Origin: Viscum album
Taxonomy: Eukaryota; Streptophyta; Magnoliopsida; Santalales; Viscaceae
Length of the DNA stretch: 64,000 bases
Reading direction: 5' to 3'
Assembly (NCBI GenBank): GCA_963277665.1
Contig: OY728136.1
Location: forward strand, 1,971,782,576 to 1,971,846,575
Part shown: positions 1 to 13,279 of the stretch, one piece after another
How the letters are laid out: every line of letters starts with the position of its first letter
Position numbering within the stretch: the stretch's first letter is position 1
The notes under the pieces: model-generated
Databases searched by the model: none
What the model saw: only the letters and a program-made list of their open reading frames with translations
What the model was told of the DNA's origin: nothing
Translations under genes and position numbers: made by a program

Positions 1-3000
1 ATGTTATATGATATATTAAATAATAATATAAATGATACAATGTAATTATTATATTTAATCAAATCCTTATTTAATAATGATTTTAAATAAATGGGATGTA
101 TACACCACACGCAATGAATTAGTGTTTACAAATGCATAACTAATGTAAAAAATCATAGGGGTATCAAATAAATAATGGATTTAAATCATACATGACCATT
201 AAAAAGGTTAAATATGAATATACCATGATAAAGAATGTCAAAATAAATGGAACACAAATATACATAGTGTATATGATAATTTATTAATGAGCACCATTTG
301 TTCAGTTTAACTGAATATATTAAAGATTATTTAATGAAAAAATGAGTTATTTTTGCATAAAAAATAAATTATATAGAATATATTTTAGGATAAAAATTGT
401 GTTTTTTGAAAAATATTATTGTCCAAAAACATATTATGGTGTGTACTTGAAAATGGGTATGCAATTAGGATGTTCCCTTTAATCGGTCTTGCGTATTGTG
501 AGAAATTGAGGAGGAAACCATGTAATACATGTATTTATACATCAATGAATGAGGAATTGAGATAACTACATATTTCTTAAACTTACGAAAATTATTTTGG
601 ATTATTAAATGAAAATAATTAATAATTTCATTAAGATGTAGAGATAGAAAACAAAACATTACGGAAAAAGGGGGGTTTGCAAAAAAATACCTTACCTTTT
701 TTCAGAAAGTGTTCTTCACTAGCACATAATATCCGGGAAAATGTAATCAGATTCATCAATAATTAAATTTATAATCTATTAAAAATTATTTAATTTAATA
801 TAATTTTATTATGTTCCATTATTTTCTTTTTGATGAGTTATATGATTCAATTTAATCATTTTTTATGGTTCCTTTCATTTGTTTTGATGATTGGTTTACG
901 AGTATACATGTGTGGAAGTTCATGTAAAAATATAATCAATATGAAAAAATTAAAATTTATATTATAATTGAAATAATAGAAGATTAAATATTCTTATATA
1001 TAATTTTTTCTAGAAAAGAGGGTGTTTAATACGATAAAATATTAATCATAACTCTTTAGATTATTTGGGGGTTTTTTGATCATGAAGAACTAGTTTTATT
1101 TTATTAATTAATATTTTGTATATATACTACTTCCAGATAAATAAATAGGTTTTAATATAAATATTAAAATATAATTTACCAATTATAATTTTTTGTCACC
1201 ATCATTGAATTAAGTATAAGAAAATAAAGAATTAGCACCCATAAAGGGGTATAATTGACACCTATTCGACTATGATTTCATTTATTTAAAAAAAAAAGTG
1301 GAATGGAAAAGAATTGTTTGTGGAAATACCATTAACCTAATAAAAATAACTCTTATATTTTATATTTGAGTTATAATGTTACAGGGTATAGGGGAGGTTT
1401 GGTATGGATAAGAATAGAAAATAAAATATTATAAAATAATAGAAATGGAACGATGATATTACCTCTTGAACATATTCTCCTTGATAACCTTTAGATGGAA
1501 ATATTGTTTGGTATTTTTTGAAGCCAATAGATCATCCAAATGGGTGAGATTCTTTGTAAGGTAATTGTGATTAAAATTTAAAATCCTCAAAGCATTCAAT
1601 GTGTGACCGGAATCGGAGGAGAGGGGTTGTATTTATTATTGATGATATCAGTATTTTATTTATTATTTTAATCATATTTTATTATATTTTCTATAAACTA
1701 TCAATAGTATTGGATAAAATAACTAAATATTGTAAACTGAAAATGAGAGTTCACATTAATGTTCCTCACATCATTCACACATCATCAATGTCTCAATAAT
1801 CGATGTATTTGTTTAATAGAAGAAATTACTCTATTTTACTATTCACCAAAATTTCAAATATTTTAGAAAAATCAAAAAAATTCAATATAAACAATTATAT
1901 AACTATATAAAAAAAATTGACTTCTTTTATTTAAGAAAATTTAAATCATGAGAAATTTAATTTTAGTTCAAAATTATCATTTATTTGTAAAATACTGAAT
2001 TTAAAATTACTGCATATTTTATGATGCTTCGAAAAAATATTTTTGTTTTCATAAATTTATAATATATATATATATATATATATTAATTTATGAATATATA
2101 AAAATAAAATAAATATTATTTTAAATTATATTATTTATTATAAAATATTATATAAATACTTACGGCTCACAAAATACCATCACATAAGTTATCATTTTAA
2201 TACATTTGTTTACATATTCCATGATATATATATAACATATTTTTATTTATATGATATATAATTTTTTTATACTTTCATAGGTGTGGTTATTATTCTATTG
2301 GATGGTTTACTATTCCTAATATTCATATTACTATTCATATGGTCATGTCAATATTCAATTATATCATTGTTTGGTTAAGCTTGCTTTTTATGGAATGTAA
2401 GATGTCCAATGAATTGAATTTTTTTTAATAATATACATATCCTATAATCATGGAGTGTTATAAAATCACTTCCCATGGTGGTAGTCTACAGTACACACAA
2501 ATAATGTAATCATAATTCAAAAAAATGGAAGGCAATAAGGTAGGTGTCATATACCCATTCTAAAATCATAATAATATCATTAATATCTAAATATAAAATA
2601 TAATCTATATTACCATCATTATAAAAAACATTGATATATTTTTAATGAAATATGAATGACTTTGGTCCACGAGGCAGTAGTCCATCATACACCGGAATGA
2701 TGATTTAATAACTCATCTTTTGAAAGAAAATGTAGCTATTGGTCAAAAATATAACATAAAAAATAATATTATATGAAATATAAATTTTATATTATATAAT
2801 CATGATATAATAATCATTTAGTTAGTATGAGAAATAAATAATACAAAAATAGTCATTGATAAATGTTTCCTTTGATTCAGGTATGTGCTAAACTACATCC
2901 ATAAATGAATTTATGTCCAAAATAAGGCTAATAGAATTATGTGAGGGATGTTTAGAGGATATTTGTGTCTGTATTGGCTGATCATATAGGTTTGAAATTA

Positions 3001-4148
3001 TGAATAATGGAGGAGAGGGATGACATTTTATATGTGGGGTAGAGGACCCACATCAAATTTTCTAAAAGAGTTGAGTTCTCCCAAATATTCCACCTGGAGG
3101 AAGAGTAAAAAATTGATCAAATTCTATTTTTATACATTATAAGGTTGATATATTATATGAAAGTATTTTTTGATATTTATATAAGTAAATGATTACTCTA
3201 TTGAATTAGTTTACCCCTCCCCCCCCCAGAAAACCCATTTTACCATAACCATTGTAATTATGTTTTATTGAATTTACTATTCATTTTAGACATAATTCAA
3301 GTTGAACAGATGATAAATAGTAAATTATTTTTATTTCGTATAGTGAATTTTTTTTTTCAAATTTCATTCAGTTAATTGTAATATTGTTCTAGAACAATTT
3401 TCCCCACAAACATGTCGATAAATTACGTTTTTTAAGAGAAAGTGAGAAAACAATTCACAATGTTTTTATATCATATTTCAATATAAAATTTGTTAAAATA
3501 ACCTAAAATGAATTAATAGTTTATAACATAACTAATTATACTTTTAGAAAAATTTAAAATATAATTTATCTATATGAATAAATTAAACGAAAAGAACAGC
3601 TTCATATAAAAGTCTATTTTATTCTATTTATCATAAAAATAAAACATTTCACTAAAATACTAAAAATTAACCCTAAGATAATTTTTACATCATAAATTAA
3701 AATTTTATGATTACTCTGTAAAAATAGTTTTCTAAACATGTCAAAATTAATTTTAATTCCAATGAAATAAATACTTTTTTTAGATAAGAATATTATCAAT
3801 ACATATAAACATATTACAAATACTTTTTCATTTTATTATCAATATTATTCCATTATAAAAAACCCATCATAATTTATATTTAAAAATTTATTATTAGGAA
3901 TCATGAGGATGTTTTCAACTGATATGTTATAATAGTTGAGTTTCAAAGACTATATTAATAATATTTTCTGGTTTTGATAAAACTCTTTTTCATGTGTCAC
4001 AAATGAAATCTATGTGTTGTCTATTGATGAATATAACATAGGGCTGCATATAATGCATGACTTTATTGGTGTTTCATTTAATTTAAATCATCAATAAATT
4101 AAATTTATTTGAAGAAAAAAATTATTGATACAACCATGGGGTGTTATA
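1..4148 (-). mobile_element. Probable 3' LTR remnant of Gy-1, cut by the window edge
   Basis: Only the right edge is supported. On the minus strand the sequence at 4,148 begins TATAACACCCCATGG, close to the TGTAACACCCCAAG that opens the younger LTRs here, and it is immediately preceded by a purine-rich tract (plus strand TTCTACCCCCACCCC). The next bases resemble the first 40 bases of the element C LTRs. The rest of 1-4,148 is AT-rich, full of stops, and shows no gene. I could not find the other LTR edge, so the extent is a guess from the window start. Confidence 0.35.
2062..2082. repeat. (AT)n microsatellite
   Basis: Uninterrupted alternating AT run of about 21 bases in AT-rich sequence. Similar short (TA)n runs occur at 44,374-44,387 and 45,805-45,821. 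Confidence 0.8.
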
Positions 4149-4163
4149 TTCTACCCCCACCCC
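4149..4163 (-). other. Polypurine tract of Gy-1
   Basis: The minus strand reads GGGGTGGGGGTAGAA directly before the LTR start TATAACACCCC. This is the expected place and composition for the plus-strand primer of an LTR retrotransposon. It resembles the tracts of A (GGAGGGTAGAA) and C (GGAGGGGAGAA). Confidence 0.6.
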
Positions 4164-4879
4164 TATAAATTGTATTTGGACATTGAAATTAAACATTGCA
4201 ATAAAAAAATGGTTGTAATTATGCATCATCAAATTCTCATGATTCAATATATCATCCTCAAAATGGTTGTTTCTCCATATAATAATATCCTGGTGAGTTG
4301 TCTTTTATTGTAGAACATTATGTGTACAATCTAATATCTCCACCAGTTGTTCCAAGTAAGAACAATCTTGCATTGGTGGTATGAACTCTTGTTTTTTACA
4401 TTTTATGGGTCATGTATGTATTTAGTTTGGACTTATTCATGGTACACATCATGGAATTATGAATGGTTATGTGGTAGTTCCATATTATATTCTACCACTG
4501 TGATTCGATCAATAATTTCAAAGGCAACGATATACCTAGTGATTAAATTATTTTTTTCCAAAATATCATAATCATATTCCATAGTGATATTCTATGAAAC
4601 TCTTGAAAAAAAAACAAATTATAGATGACATCATAAATTAGCATGATAACATTTCTTGCGGACTCTAATATACCATGATGTGTTGTTTAATTTCCCTATC
4701 CTCCTCTTCCATTTCATAACATATATCATGTTCTAATAGAATTCAATCTCCAACTTAATTTCAAAACATTAGATATTTTCATTTAAAATTATAGTGGTAT
4801 TCATAGGGATCTATTAAGATTATTGAGGGAATGATATTTTAGTAGGAAAACATGACGAGAAAAAGCTATTGATCCCAAA

Positions 4880-5400
4880 CATATTTTAAATCAAAAGAAC
4901 ATGGTCCAAACATATCTTCTAGGGGTTGAGTTTCACTTTTAGAATAACCATATATTTTATGATTATAAATTGTGATAGAACTCAACTCCTCATTAAGGTA
5001 TTCATTAAGAACTCAGTGGAAATATGAGGAAATACTTGGATATCGACTTGATATAATGGAATTTGGTACTCCATGAAACCTAAACACATTCTCAATGTAT
5101 ATATTTTCAAGATGACCCAAAAGACTTATTTTTTTGATATATATGAACTATACTAACATATTACGGTGATCCTATACCACCAATTTTTCATTAGAAGGTT
5201 TAGTGGTTTTGAGGAGTCGAATGACAATATCAATAGTTTTATTCTCCAACATCCATTTGGGTATATGAAAAAATGACATGTCCCCTTATTATTTTTCCAT
5301 TTATTCATAACTGGTTTTCATACCAAGAACCAAGATACAAACTCTATCACAACACTCCTCATTCCATACCACCATAAATATTCCTTAAAAATATCTATAA
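4880..5400 (-). pseudogene. Integrase remnant of Gy-1
   Basis: The minus strand read with frame changes gives FMVVWNEE (family FWWPGMKK) near 5,370, IPKWMLENKTIDIV (family P.WKWE.I.MDF) near 5,260, then FRFHGVPNSIISSRYPSIS (family LHGVP.SI.SDRDP.FTS) near 5,050, and LEDMFG near 4,890. These mark the HHCC-to-core linker and the catalytic core of a Ty3/gypsy integrase, which would join cDNA to host DNA. In the HGVP..I.SDRDP block the catalytic aspartate of SDRDP is replaced (SSRYP). Several stops interrupt it. It follows RNase H, which supports gypsy rather than copia order. Confidence 0.85.
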
Positions 5401-5778
5401 ATATTTTTACTTCTGAGAAAAATAGATAATGATTAACTATAACATTAATATAACAATTTTGTATTCAAATATTTTATTGAAATAATTATTACTCAGTTTC
5501 AAAATCATATCATTATTATTTGATCAATTTTATATTTACTATCATTTTTAACAATATTGGACATCTTAAAATTTACGTCTACACCTATTTTGTATTCAAA
5601 TGGTAATATTGATTAAAATTCAATTTTTAATGAAAATATTTTCTCATTCCATCAGGATTTAGAGATCCATACCTTTAAAATCATGATACATTATATCTTT
5701 TTTAATCATCTTCATTCATAATCCAGCACAATCCTTTCGACATAAGGTAACAGACACAATGATATATTTTTCAGGTTT

Positions 5779-6085
5779 CTAAGATATTGATAATTCATTT
5801 TCATTACTCATCTCAAAATTTATTCTTTGTAACATGTTAATCTCAGTATATGTTAATATATACTTCAAAATCATATAATTGGTATATATATCACATTTAT
5901 TTCTGAAATTATAATTCATCAATATCTTTAATGAATAAATTACATTATCTAATTCCATATACTGTGTTTGGTAATGTTTCCCACAACTCATCATTTGTCA
6001 TCTTGAATAAGCTATATACATGTCAAAACACATAATAATATATCTAAATCCCGTGTTGGATTCATCACTATGGATTACAAACCCA
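5779..6085 (-). pseudogene. RNase H remnant of Gy-1
   Basis: An open stretch (5,779-5,994, minus) contains HYQTQYMELDNVIYSLKI, KCDIYTNYMILKYIL and TEINMLQR. These match the gypsy RNase H pattern HYPTHDLEL..VVFALK, CEIYTDHKSLKYIF and KELNMRQRRW. Just upstream (about 6,080-6,000) another frame gives FVIHSDESNTGF and MYIAYSR, the family's FVVYSDAS..G and KVIAYASRQL, so the catalytic aspartate of the first motif is still visible. The second domain motif has N for D (YTNY for YTDH). The enzyme would remove the RNA template during reverse transcription. Broken between the two frames. Confidence 0.88.
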
Positions 6086-6429
6086 TCTCTACTATAGGAA
6101 AACATATAAAGAGGTGTGATAAATAACTCTTCTCTTTAGTTCCTAGAAATTTTACTAAATTAATATATATAGAAGAACAAAGATATTCTCTAGGTTAACA
6201 TGTCCACAAGATTTGAGCTCCATGATAAATTCTATAAAAACAAATTATAATATATAGCTAAACCACAATAACTATGTATCTCAGTCATTGAGGTTGTTTT
6301 GGGAGAACTTTCAATTGAATCATCCTATGATGGATCTACTAATATACTCTCTAATGAGATTATATGACCAAAAAAATGATCCCTCTTGCGTAAAAAATTA
6401 TATAATTGTAAATTTTTAATATGTTTACT

Positions 6430-7010
6430 CTTCATATAGGGTCTTTGTACAATTCATAGGTGATCTTCAAGAATCTCCGTGATTTTCAAAAATATAAGAA
6501 TATCATCACTCAAAATTAACCTAAAATGATCATGGAAACATCTAAAGAGGTTATTCATTATATCCATTAAGATAATAGGGGAATTATTACGATATAAAAG
6601 AATCAATATATAATCATAGTGTCAAAACCTCTTTCAAAATTATGTCTTGGGTATATCCTCTTTACTTTACCTAATATTATGATATATTGAATGGAGGTTG
6701 ATCTTGGAAAACTATTATTCATCATATAAATGATCAAAATAGTCAAAAATATGGGCATGTGGATACTTGTTCTTTATTTGGATTATGTTCAACTCTGATA
6801 ATCAATGAAATGTTAAATTTATCCATATTTACTTTTAATAAAAATATATGTGAACCAGAAGGGGACACACATTGTTAAATAAATCCATTATCAATGTTTT
6901 CCATGGGTTGCATTTTCTTTTGCAACAACCCAATCTGGGACATTAAATAAGGAGTCTTTGAAATTTAAATGGAACCAGGTATAATTTATATTGAAAAACT
7001 AACTTCACAT
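6430..7010 (-). pseudogene. Reverse transcriptase remnant of Gy-1
   Basis: In order on the minus strand: FSI..VPG-like residues near 6,990; PSGSHIFLLK near 6,870 (family SPWGAPVLFVKKKD); an IYP-like palm segment near 6,800; FGLT-like and then MDIMNNLFRCFHDHFRLIL near 6,560; and SDDILIF near 6,500. SDDIL stands where the family has (F/Y)IDDIL, so the catalytic aspartate pair is kept. A long stretch follows the gypsy consensus with frame jumps. Several stops make it non-functional. It would copy element RNA into cDNA in cytoplasmic particles. Confidence 0.88.
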
Positions 7011-7199
7011 TTTTGTGTAAGGCATAGAAATTATTTTGTAAATCCATCAACAAAATCTCTCACAATAGTCATTTCATCATTTTCACGCCTCTCCACAACC
7101 AATTAGGGTTATCATCCCAATATAATTTGAATTAAGATATATTCAATGTATTTTATCTTCATCTAAACCTCATACATATCATCACATTGATATAAGATC

Positions 7200-7460
7200 A
7201 TAGGTTGGTTTCAATTATCAATCGTGACTTCCCTTCCTTGACAATGGATTTGGGATTTATAATATGAAATCATATCCAATCATAGGATGATATCAAATTA
7301 CCCAAGAGGAAGATTGATAGAATTTGTAAGAAAACATTCCGACCATCCTCATTTGAATAGGATTCATAGATTTGATATGTTATCATTGTTCCATTAGGGG
7401 TTTTCACTGATAAATCTATATCTAATCATTTCATCACATCTTTATAACCATAGGGAATTC
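7200..7460 (-). pseudogene. Aspartic protease / linker remnant of Gy-1
   Basis: The minus strand near 7,430-7,240 gives DLSVKTPNGTMITYQIYESYS, then VFLQILSIFLLGNLISSYDWI, matching the gypsy segment LSV.TP.G..L....C.....V......L.DLIVLDM..FDVILGMDWL. SYDWI aligns with GMDWL. The D-S/T-G active site, which should lie just upstream (about 7,500-7,600), was not found. Between gag and RT, as expected. Confidence 0.7.
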
Positions 7461-7639
7461 ATTATATGTTAATGAATAAGAATATCTAGATTTAAATAAA
7501 ACATTATTAGTGCTAGAGTGGATGGTAAGTTTACCTTTCACTATGTATCTATTTTACCCTTTTTTATAAACAGTCATCTCATGATATTTACCATTGTCCC
7601 TTGGTATAATATTTTTTTAATTTCCATCATCATCATTAA

Positions 7640-8280
7640 TCCTCAGATTTGCACATTTGTCTGAATAATTACCATTCTCTTTAAACATGAAGAACTGATG
7701 TGGGGTAGGATCATTCTATGAACATTTCTCTCTATTCCCACTATTATATAACATCTCACCACAAATTTATCTATATATTTTCTGATGGTCTTTAATTCCA
7801 CACATAAAACATTTAGTAGTCACCTTGAGAAAATTTACATCATGCATGTTCCCAAACATTGATCATTAAATAAATCACACATTATTATTTAATCTATGAA
7901 ACCTTTGGTTTTCCTTGGTAATTCATAGTCATATTCTGTTTAAATACCTAATGATGGTTAATTATTATTTTTTAATTTCATAGAATATCCTCAAAGAGTT
8001 TCGAAGCAATTGGACATCAAGGCCTATTTTTTCATTAGTATTTAATTTAGACTATCTAAATATTGGCTTTTTGAGGTTGTTACCCCTATGTAAATATTTT
8101 CTATAGACACACCCACATATAGTACCCATACATGGAGGCAATTACATGGAAACTAGTCACTCTATTATTTATTAAATTCAATGACATTTTCCTATATATA
8201 AAATAATTTATATACATATCTATAATGATAAACCTAGGTATCTTAGAAGGGTTTTCTCATTCTATTTTCCATTGATTATA
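7640..8280 (-). pseudogene. Gag remnant of Gy-1 with CCHC zinc knuckle
   Basis: The minus strand near 7,810-7,780 encodes CFMCGIKDHQ, the first half of a CX2CX4H knuckle; downstream near 7,660 is NYSDKCANLR, the usual GHYA..CP ending of a second knuckle. Upstream (about 8,270-7,990) a diverged capsid-like stretch contains FIIIDMYINYF and SLNLINNRVTSFHVIASMY, roughly matching the gypsy capsid segment FLE.YFP......EF..L.QG..SV.EY...F. Frames shift often. Gag forms the particle and binds RNA. Confidence 0.65.
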
Positions 8281-8290
8281 AAATATTGTT

Positions 8291-8301
8291 CTTTGACACC
8301 A
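8291..8301 (-). other. Primer binding site-like sequence of Gy-1
   Basis: The minus strand reads TGGTGTCAAAG, which matches TGGTATCAGAG (complement of the 3' end of initiator tRNA-Met) at 9 of 11 positions. It sits just inside the presumed end of the adjoining LTR and upstream of gag, exactly as a minus-strand primer site should. Confidence 0.55.
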
Positions 8302-8303
8302 AA

Positions 8304-11218
8304 TATAGTGTCCCTTTATTAATATATATATATATAAACATTTCTTAATGTTTATTGTTTTATTTATTACATTACTATAAACACACACCTGAGGACTTTA
8401 ATAGTTTAGGGTCTTCAGAATCATGGAAATATAAACATAGGTCCATATGTAATATATGACATATCATACTACATTATTCATAATAAAAACTCTTCTTATA
8501 TATATAATACATAATATAAATATTCATATCCATGGAAAAGGAAACATTTGAAAGGGTGAGCTTAAATGCTCAGTACAGGTAAACAATATAGATACATAAG
8601 AATAACATTAACATAAGGTTGTGAATAAATGGTAACAACATTTTAATGAATTAACTCTATATCGAAGATCACATACACTAGTCATGGAATAATTATTGAT
8701 AGTTTAGAGGACATGAATCATAAGATAATCAATGAACATAATCCATTATATGATAAAATTGGACAAACCAAAGAATTTATTCCATACAAATATGCATATA
8801 AATTAATTTAAATATTGGTAGAAGCTCACAATTGATGCCCATATGTGGGAAAAATTCCATTAATGTGTCAAGTTTCCTCCTCTTTCCATTTATGCCTTCA
8901 TAAACATAGTTCACTCCCATTTATAGTCATGTATTAGTATGTTGGGTTCATTATCATTCTGACATTGTCTATTTCTAAGGATATATAAATCATTACCTGA
9001 TGAATTGGGGAGATATACATTTCCCACCATTATAACATCTGCCAATCTGGAACTATCTCATGTGGCCCAATGTGTTGTTCAAGAGGCCAAAAACATGGCT
9101 CTATATATTCCATAGGCTTTCAACTAGAAGTAGGTGTTTTAAATTTATAATGTGGATATTATACCCCTGATATGAGGTTTCATAATTGGAGGAAAAAAAT
9201 CCATATAGACAAAATATAATCAAAACACAAACATAGGGTATGATAGTAACTAGATCCAAATGATTAATACAATAAATAACATGAAATAATGTGATTAAAA
9301 TATGTAATGTAACTAAATTATACTGTATACAAAATATACAAAAAAATACTAATAGACTCAAATAAATCCTCAAAAGTACCTAGTCATAAACCACACAGCA
9401 GTACCATAATCAAAATCCATCCCATTAGCAAGAAAAAAGTCAACTACAAAGTAATTTACCCTTATAAAGACCTACATCAAAATAATCTTCTCAGGTGCCA
9501 ATTGTTGATCCGAATAGGATTTCAGTATAACATAGTTGGTTCACACCACCATTTCTAATTAATCTAGTATGATAAAAAAATTTATGCAATAAAGTCATTA
9601 CATTGTTTATTAATTAATTAATCACATAATTAAATAAAACCATAACCTATATTGGTTCCCTGGAAGAATATTTTTGTTCATGTATTATGACCATGGAAAC
9701 CAATACCGTATAACCAAGGAAAAAACACTTTCGTCATAGCCATTCCAGAATATCTCTAAACATATCTATTAACCATGTGAACAATAACCATAAAACATTG
9801 GTATAGATACAACAATTAGTGTCAGATCCCTATATGCACTAAAACATCTATCCCAATGTCCTAAAAGCATTATATTATGGTACTGTGAATTTCCCACAAT
9901 ATATATGCATCATAAAAAAGTACTAGGCTGATAGAACTCAATATTATCGTTATTTCATTTATCTATCAATGTTATAGTGTCGAGAAAAAAATATAATGTT
10001 TTCTGCATGGAAAACAAGTCATGTCATATATTATCGATATCATAATATCACATAATATATCTCAATGGTTAATTAAGAAAATTTAAATTTATATTTAAAA
10101 TATCATATATAATTTAAATCAAAATTTGTTTAATAGTTATATAAATATGAGATATTCCAAAATAAGTAGACTCTATAACAATCAATCACCTAGGATATCA
10201 TGTAATTAAAAACACCCATTAATACATTAGGCAATTAAATTATTTTCAAGGTTTTATCACCCAACAACTAGCCATAACCATGTCATAACCAATTTAAACC
10301 AATGGAATCCATGGAATAATCCATTCATTGATTTAATTGATTTGGACACCTTCAATGTGAAATAAATCACAATATTTAATTACTTCAAAATTATCAAACC
10401 ATAGGGTAAATATTTACACCCCAAAAATAAAATCGATATTCAATAACTCTTTTAACAAAAAATTCTAATGGGGAAGAAGGTGAATATTTTCATTGAGAGG
10501 TACCTAGATCTAAACAAGTCATGATCCAAACTAACCACTCAAACAGTAAAATTATTTCTCTGCAATGGTTGGAGGAAGCTGGGTGAGATGGAAGAAACCT
10601 TAAAAAATTACATTCTAGGTATTTCTCACACCTAAATGATGTACATACTAGTGGTTGGAACTCACACTTCATCTAGATTATTCCCTAGGGCCAAGAGGAG
10701 GAGTACTGTAGTGAATATGAATAGAAATTCAGACACATATCATGTTTAAAAATGCAGGTTGGGGAATTACATATCATGTAATGTATTTACACATTATGAA
10801 TATATCATTAGAGTAATATGATAAAAACATTACATTAAATTTACTTTATTAAACCACCTACACAATTACATGAGATGGAATCTATTGACACGACATGCAA
10901 ACAATATGTAGATGTTTTTTTAGCCAATTTTCACATTAAACAACCTGAGAAACTTTTAATGATTCTCATCATACCATGAACACCTATTAACACTTAACCC
11001 ATTTATACCCTAACACCATTAATTCAAACTATCATATAACCCAGAACGATATTTTATTTTCTTTAACACAAATCTCTATGTGAATATTATTCAGTTTTTT
11101 ATCAGGATTTATCATAAAAAAATTCTAGTTATTCATATTATAGACATGCTTGATGAAAAAAACTAAAAAAATATCAAAAAATATATGGAAACATAACATG
11201 AAAAGTCAGGATATTACA
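8304..11218 (-). mobile_element. LTR between Gy-1 and Gy-2
   Basis: The right edge is sharp: the minus strand starts TGTAATATCCTGAC at 11,218 beside a polypurine tract. The left edge is set by the primer-site-like sequence at 8,291-8,301. At about 8,535-8,580 it keeps the block that is most constant in younger LTRs here (AAAGGGTGAGCTTAAATGCT). Its sequence runs parallel to 15,780-18,597 at a nearly constant offset of about 7,390 bases; for example, the 9,504 and 16,894 regions and the 10,198 and 17,590 regions align. It can be the 3' LTR of Gy-2, the 5' LTR of Gy-1, or both. Confidence 0.7.
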
Positions 11219-11229
11219 ACCTCCCAATA
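11219..11229 (-). other. Polypurine tract of Gy-2
   Basis: The minus strand reads TATTGGGAGGT directly followed by the LTR start TGTAATATCC. Purine-rich and correctly placed between the integrase end and the 3' LTR. Confidence 0.65.
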
Positions 11230-11299
11230 TTATAACCTCTCATGATCATGATACTCCAAGTGATATTTCGAGGTGTCTGCACACAATTTCAACTAGTTT

Positions 11300-12440
11300 T
11301 TATTCATAATAGACTCTCTATATGAAGTATACTCCAGATGATTCCCATGCTGCCACCTCACTAAAACTAATGTTATAGTCCTAACCCAAATATTTTTATC
11401 ATTATGTTCCACAACCCATATCAAATACTCTTAAAAGGACACATCATAATTAAGAACTATATCTACAACATCTAACAAATTTGAAGGTTTTGGGTAATAT
11501 CTCTGTAGAGGCCACACATGGACCATGCCAGGCATGACATTATGGCACTATGGAAGGAGTAAATTGCATTCCACTGGACCGACCCATTCAGCTTTTTCAA
11601 AAATTCTGGACAAAACTAGGTAACATTATTCCTTATTTCATTATATGGTGTTTCACCAGCCTAGATGACACCAGTTGGAAAACATAATGACAACTCCTGA
11701 ATTACAGAGATCATATCTAATAGTTATCACAAGATTTTTGCCTACTCTACATGGTCACCAAACACTAAATTATAAACACATCCTAATTAGATATCTCATT
11801 CATGAGACATGGTACAATAAGTGATGACTCACATCTCTATTATTAGAAAATAAGTGAATGAAACAACCATTCATAAATTTCCTTGAAAGGTGTCATTTAG
11901 ATTGATTTCTGGAAGCTATTTTTATACGATAACACCGCGAGTTCTATTTTTTTCTCATAAACTATAAAAATTGAATACAAACTCACAAAATATATCCTCC
12001 AGAACATGAATAGTTCTCTCAAATTGTCCATCAGTCCATGTATGATAGTTCCATCTAAGAAGAACCCAAGATCCATGATTCTTTTTAAGACCCCATGAAA
12101 AAATGTGATTCGAAACAAAGATGTTGGTCTTAAATGATACACCTAAAAAAATGCATCTGAACCACCTCACACATGTAAATACATCACAGATGATCAACTA
12201 GGAATGTTTTCATGGTAGACAATAAATTCACTACATTTGTCGGTTGATAAAAAACAACGCTTATAATGTAATTCTAATGGGGTTTCCTAGGCAATTTTTT
12301 CATAAAATCCATTTTGAAATCATCCCATTTCCACTCAAGAATGGGAAATGGATATATAACCAATTCTTTCTTTAGATTCTAAAATTTCTCCTTCTGATTT
12401 GTAAAGCAGAAACTTTCCATTTCTTTCTTCATTCCTAAAA
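11300..12440 (-). pseudogene. Integrase remnant of Gy-2, with chromodomain-like C-terminus
   Basis: Near 12,370-12,280 the minus strand encodes YPFPILEWKWDDFKMDFMKK (family P.PEWKWE.ITMDFV.GLP). Near 12,100-11,960 it encodes YHTWTDGQFERTIHVLEDIF, almost the family consensus YHPQTDGQSERTIQ.LED, part of the catalytic core. Near 11,380 a short AAWES follows (family EATWE of the chromodomain tail), which in some gypsy lineages guides insertion toward marked chromatin. Two overlapping open stretches in different frames (11,897-12,142 and 11,955-12,197) show at least one frameshift. Confidence 0.9.
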
Positions 12441-12829
12441 ACAAGTATTGTCTATGGATATCATGTTAATTTGTTTTCAAAACCAGATGTACCACCCATA
12501 TAGAATCTTGAAAATACCTCATTATATCCTTTAATACACCTTTATGAACCCATACTCGGACATGAAAAATAATTGAATTGCCCCTCGTGGGACATTATCT
12601 AAATGGTGTCTACCCACCATTTCATATGTCTCTTATTAATGATCCCATATAATCAAAAAAATATCAATCTTAATACAGTCCTATATCATTTTTATAATGG
12701 ATGTTGATGTTAGAGCTACCCATCTTTGAGACTCATAAACATCTAGATGTATTTATACAAAAGGGAAATTATTCAAGAATCATTAAAAAACACATATAAT
12801 ACGTTTTCCAGTGTATTAGAGATTAATTT

Positions 12830-13090
12830 TTTTGAAATGATTTTTCCCTATCCTGTTGTATTATATATTTCATTGTTAAAAGAATAAAAATACTTGAACC
12901 ACCTCCTCTATCAACTTTTCATGTTTCACGGAGAAAAGATAAACTCGAGAATCTTATGCTCTGTGGATACCACAAAACACTCAGAAATGAGATAATGCAT
13001 CCAATATTTCATGTAATCTACCATTGATGCTATGTAAATATTGTTACTAGGGTTATTACTCTCATGGGGACTCAAAATATTGAGGGAATT
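12830..13090 (-). pseudogene. RNase H remnant of Gy-2
   Basis: The minus strand near 13,010-12,830 encodes a stretch with WMHYLISE, STEHKILEFIFSP and RRWFKYF. These match gypsy RNase H WRHYLYG, YTDHKSLKYIFTQ and RRWLELI. The catalytic D of YTDH has become E (STEH). Stops follow IFSP. Correctly placed between RT and integrase. Confidence 0.85.
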
Positions 13091-13279
13091 AGAAACCAAT
13101 CGATCCTCTTTTATTAAAACTTCTATAAGTTCAACTCTCTATGCATTAATGTACATGATATATTCATTGACTGGTATAAGATATGTGAGTATATATACTG
13201 AGTTCATCCAACCTTTGAATTCCTAAAAATATATCTCCCATGAATGAGAAAAACAATCTTCACCCATTTCATGGTAATA

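Larger units (their letters stand above)
4149..8303 (-). mobile_element. Gy-1: degenerate Ty3/gypsy internal region (gag-pol)
   Basis: Reading the minus strand from 8,303 to 4,149 gives gag with a zinc knuckle, protease, RT, RNase H and integrase in the order typical of Ty3/gypsy (integrase last; copia would place it before RT). Length of about 4.15 kb is near that of gypsy gag-pol. Every domain is broken by stops and frameshifts, so the copy is dead. A primer-binding-site-like sequence lies at 8,291-8,301 and a polypurine tract at 4,149-4,163. The domains are listed separately. Confidence 0.85.

Noticed and set aside
465..659. Short open stretches throughout (for example 465-659, 1,599-1,799, 9,101-9,373, 18,501-18,689, 60,379-60,609)
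   Set aside because: No family match, AT-driven composition, often starting at non-ATG codons, and no relation to neighbours. Chance openings.
3214..3227. C-rich tract (CCCC-T-C9), purine-rich on the minus strand
   Set aside because: It could be another polypurine tract, but no convincing LTR start adjoins it; treated as a simple run.
4347..4571. Open frame of 74 codons on the plus strand near the Gy-1 3' end
   Set aside because: Opposite strand to the decayed integrase tail; tyrosine/tryptophan-rich random-looking product with no motif.
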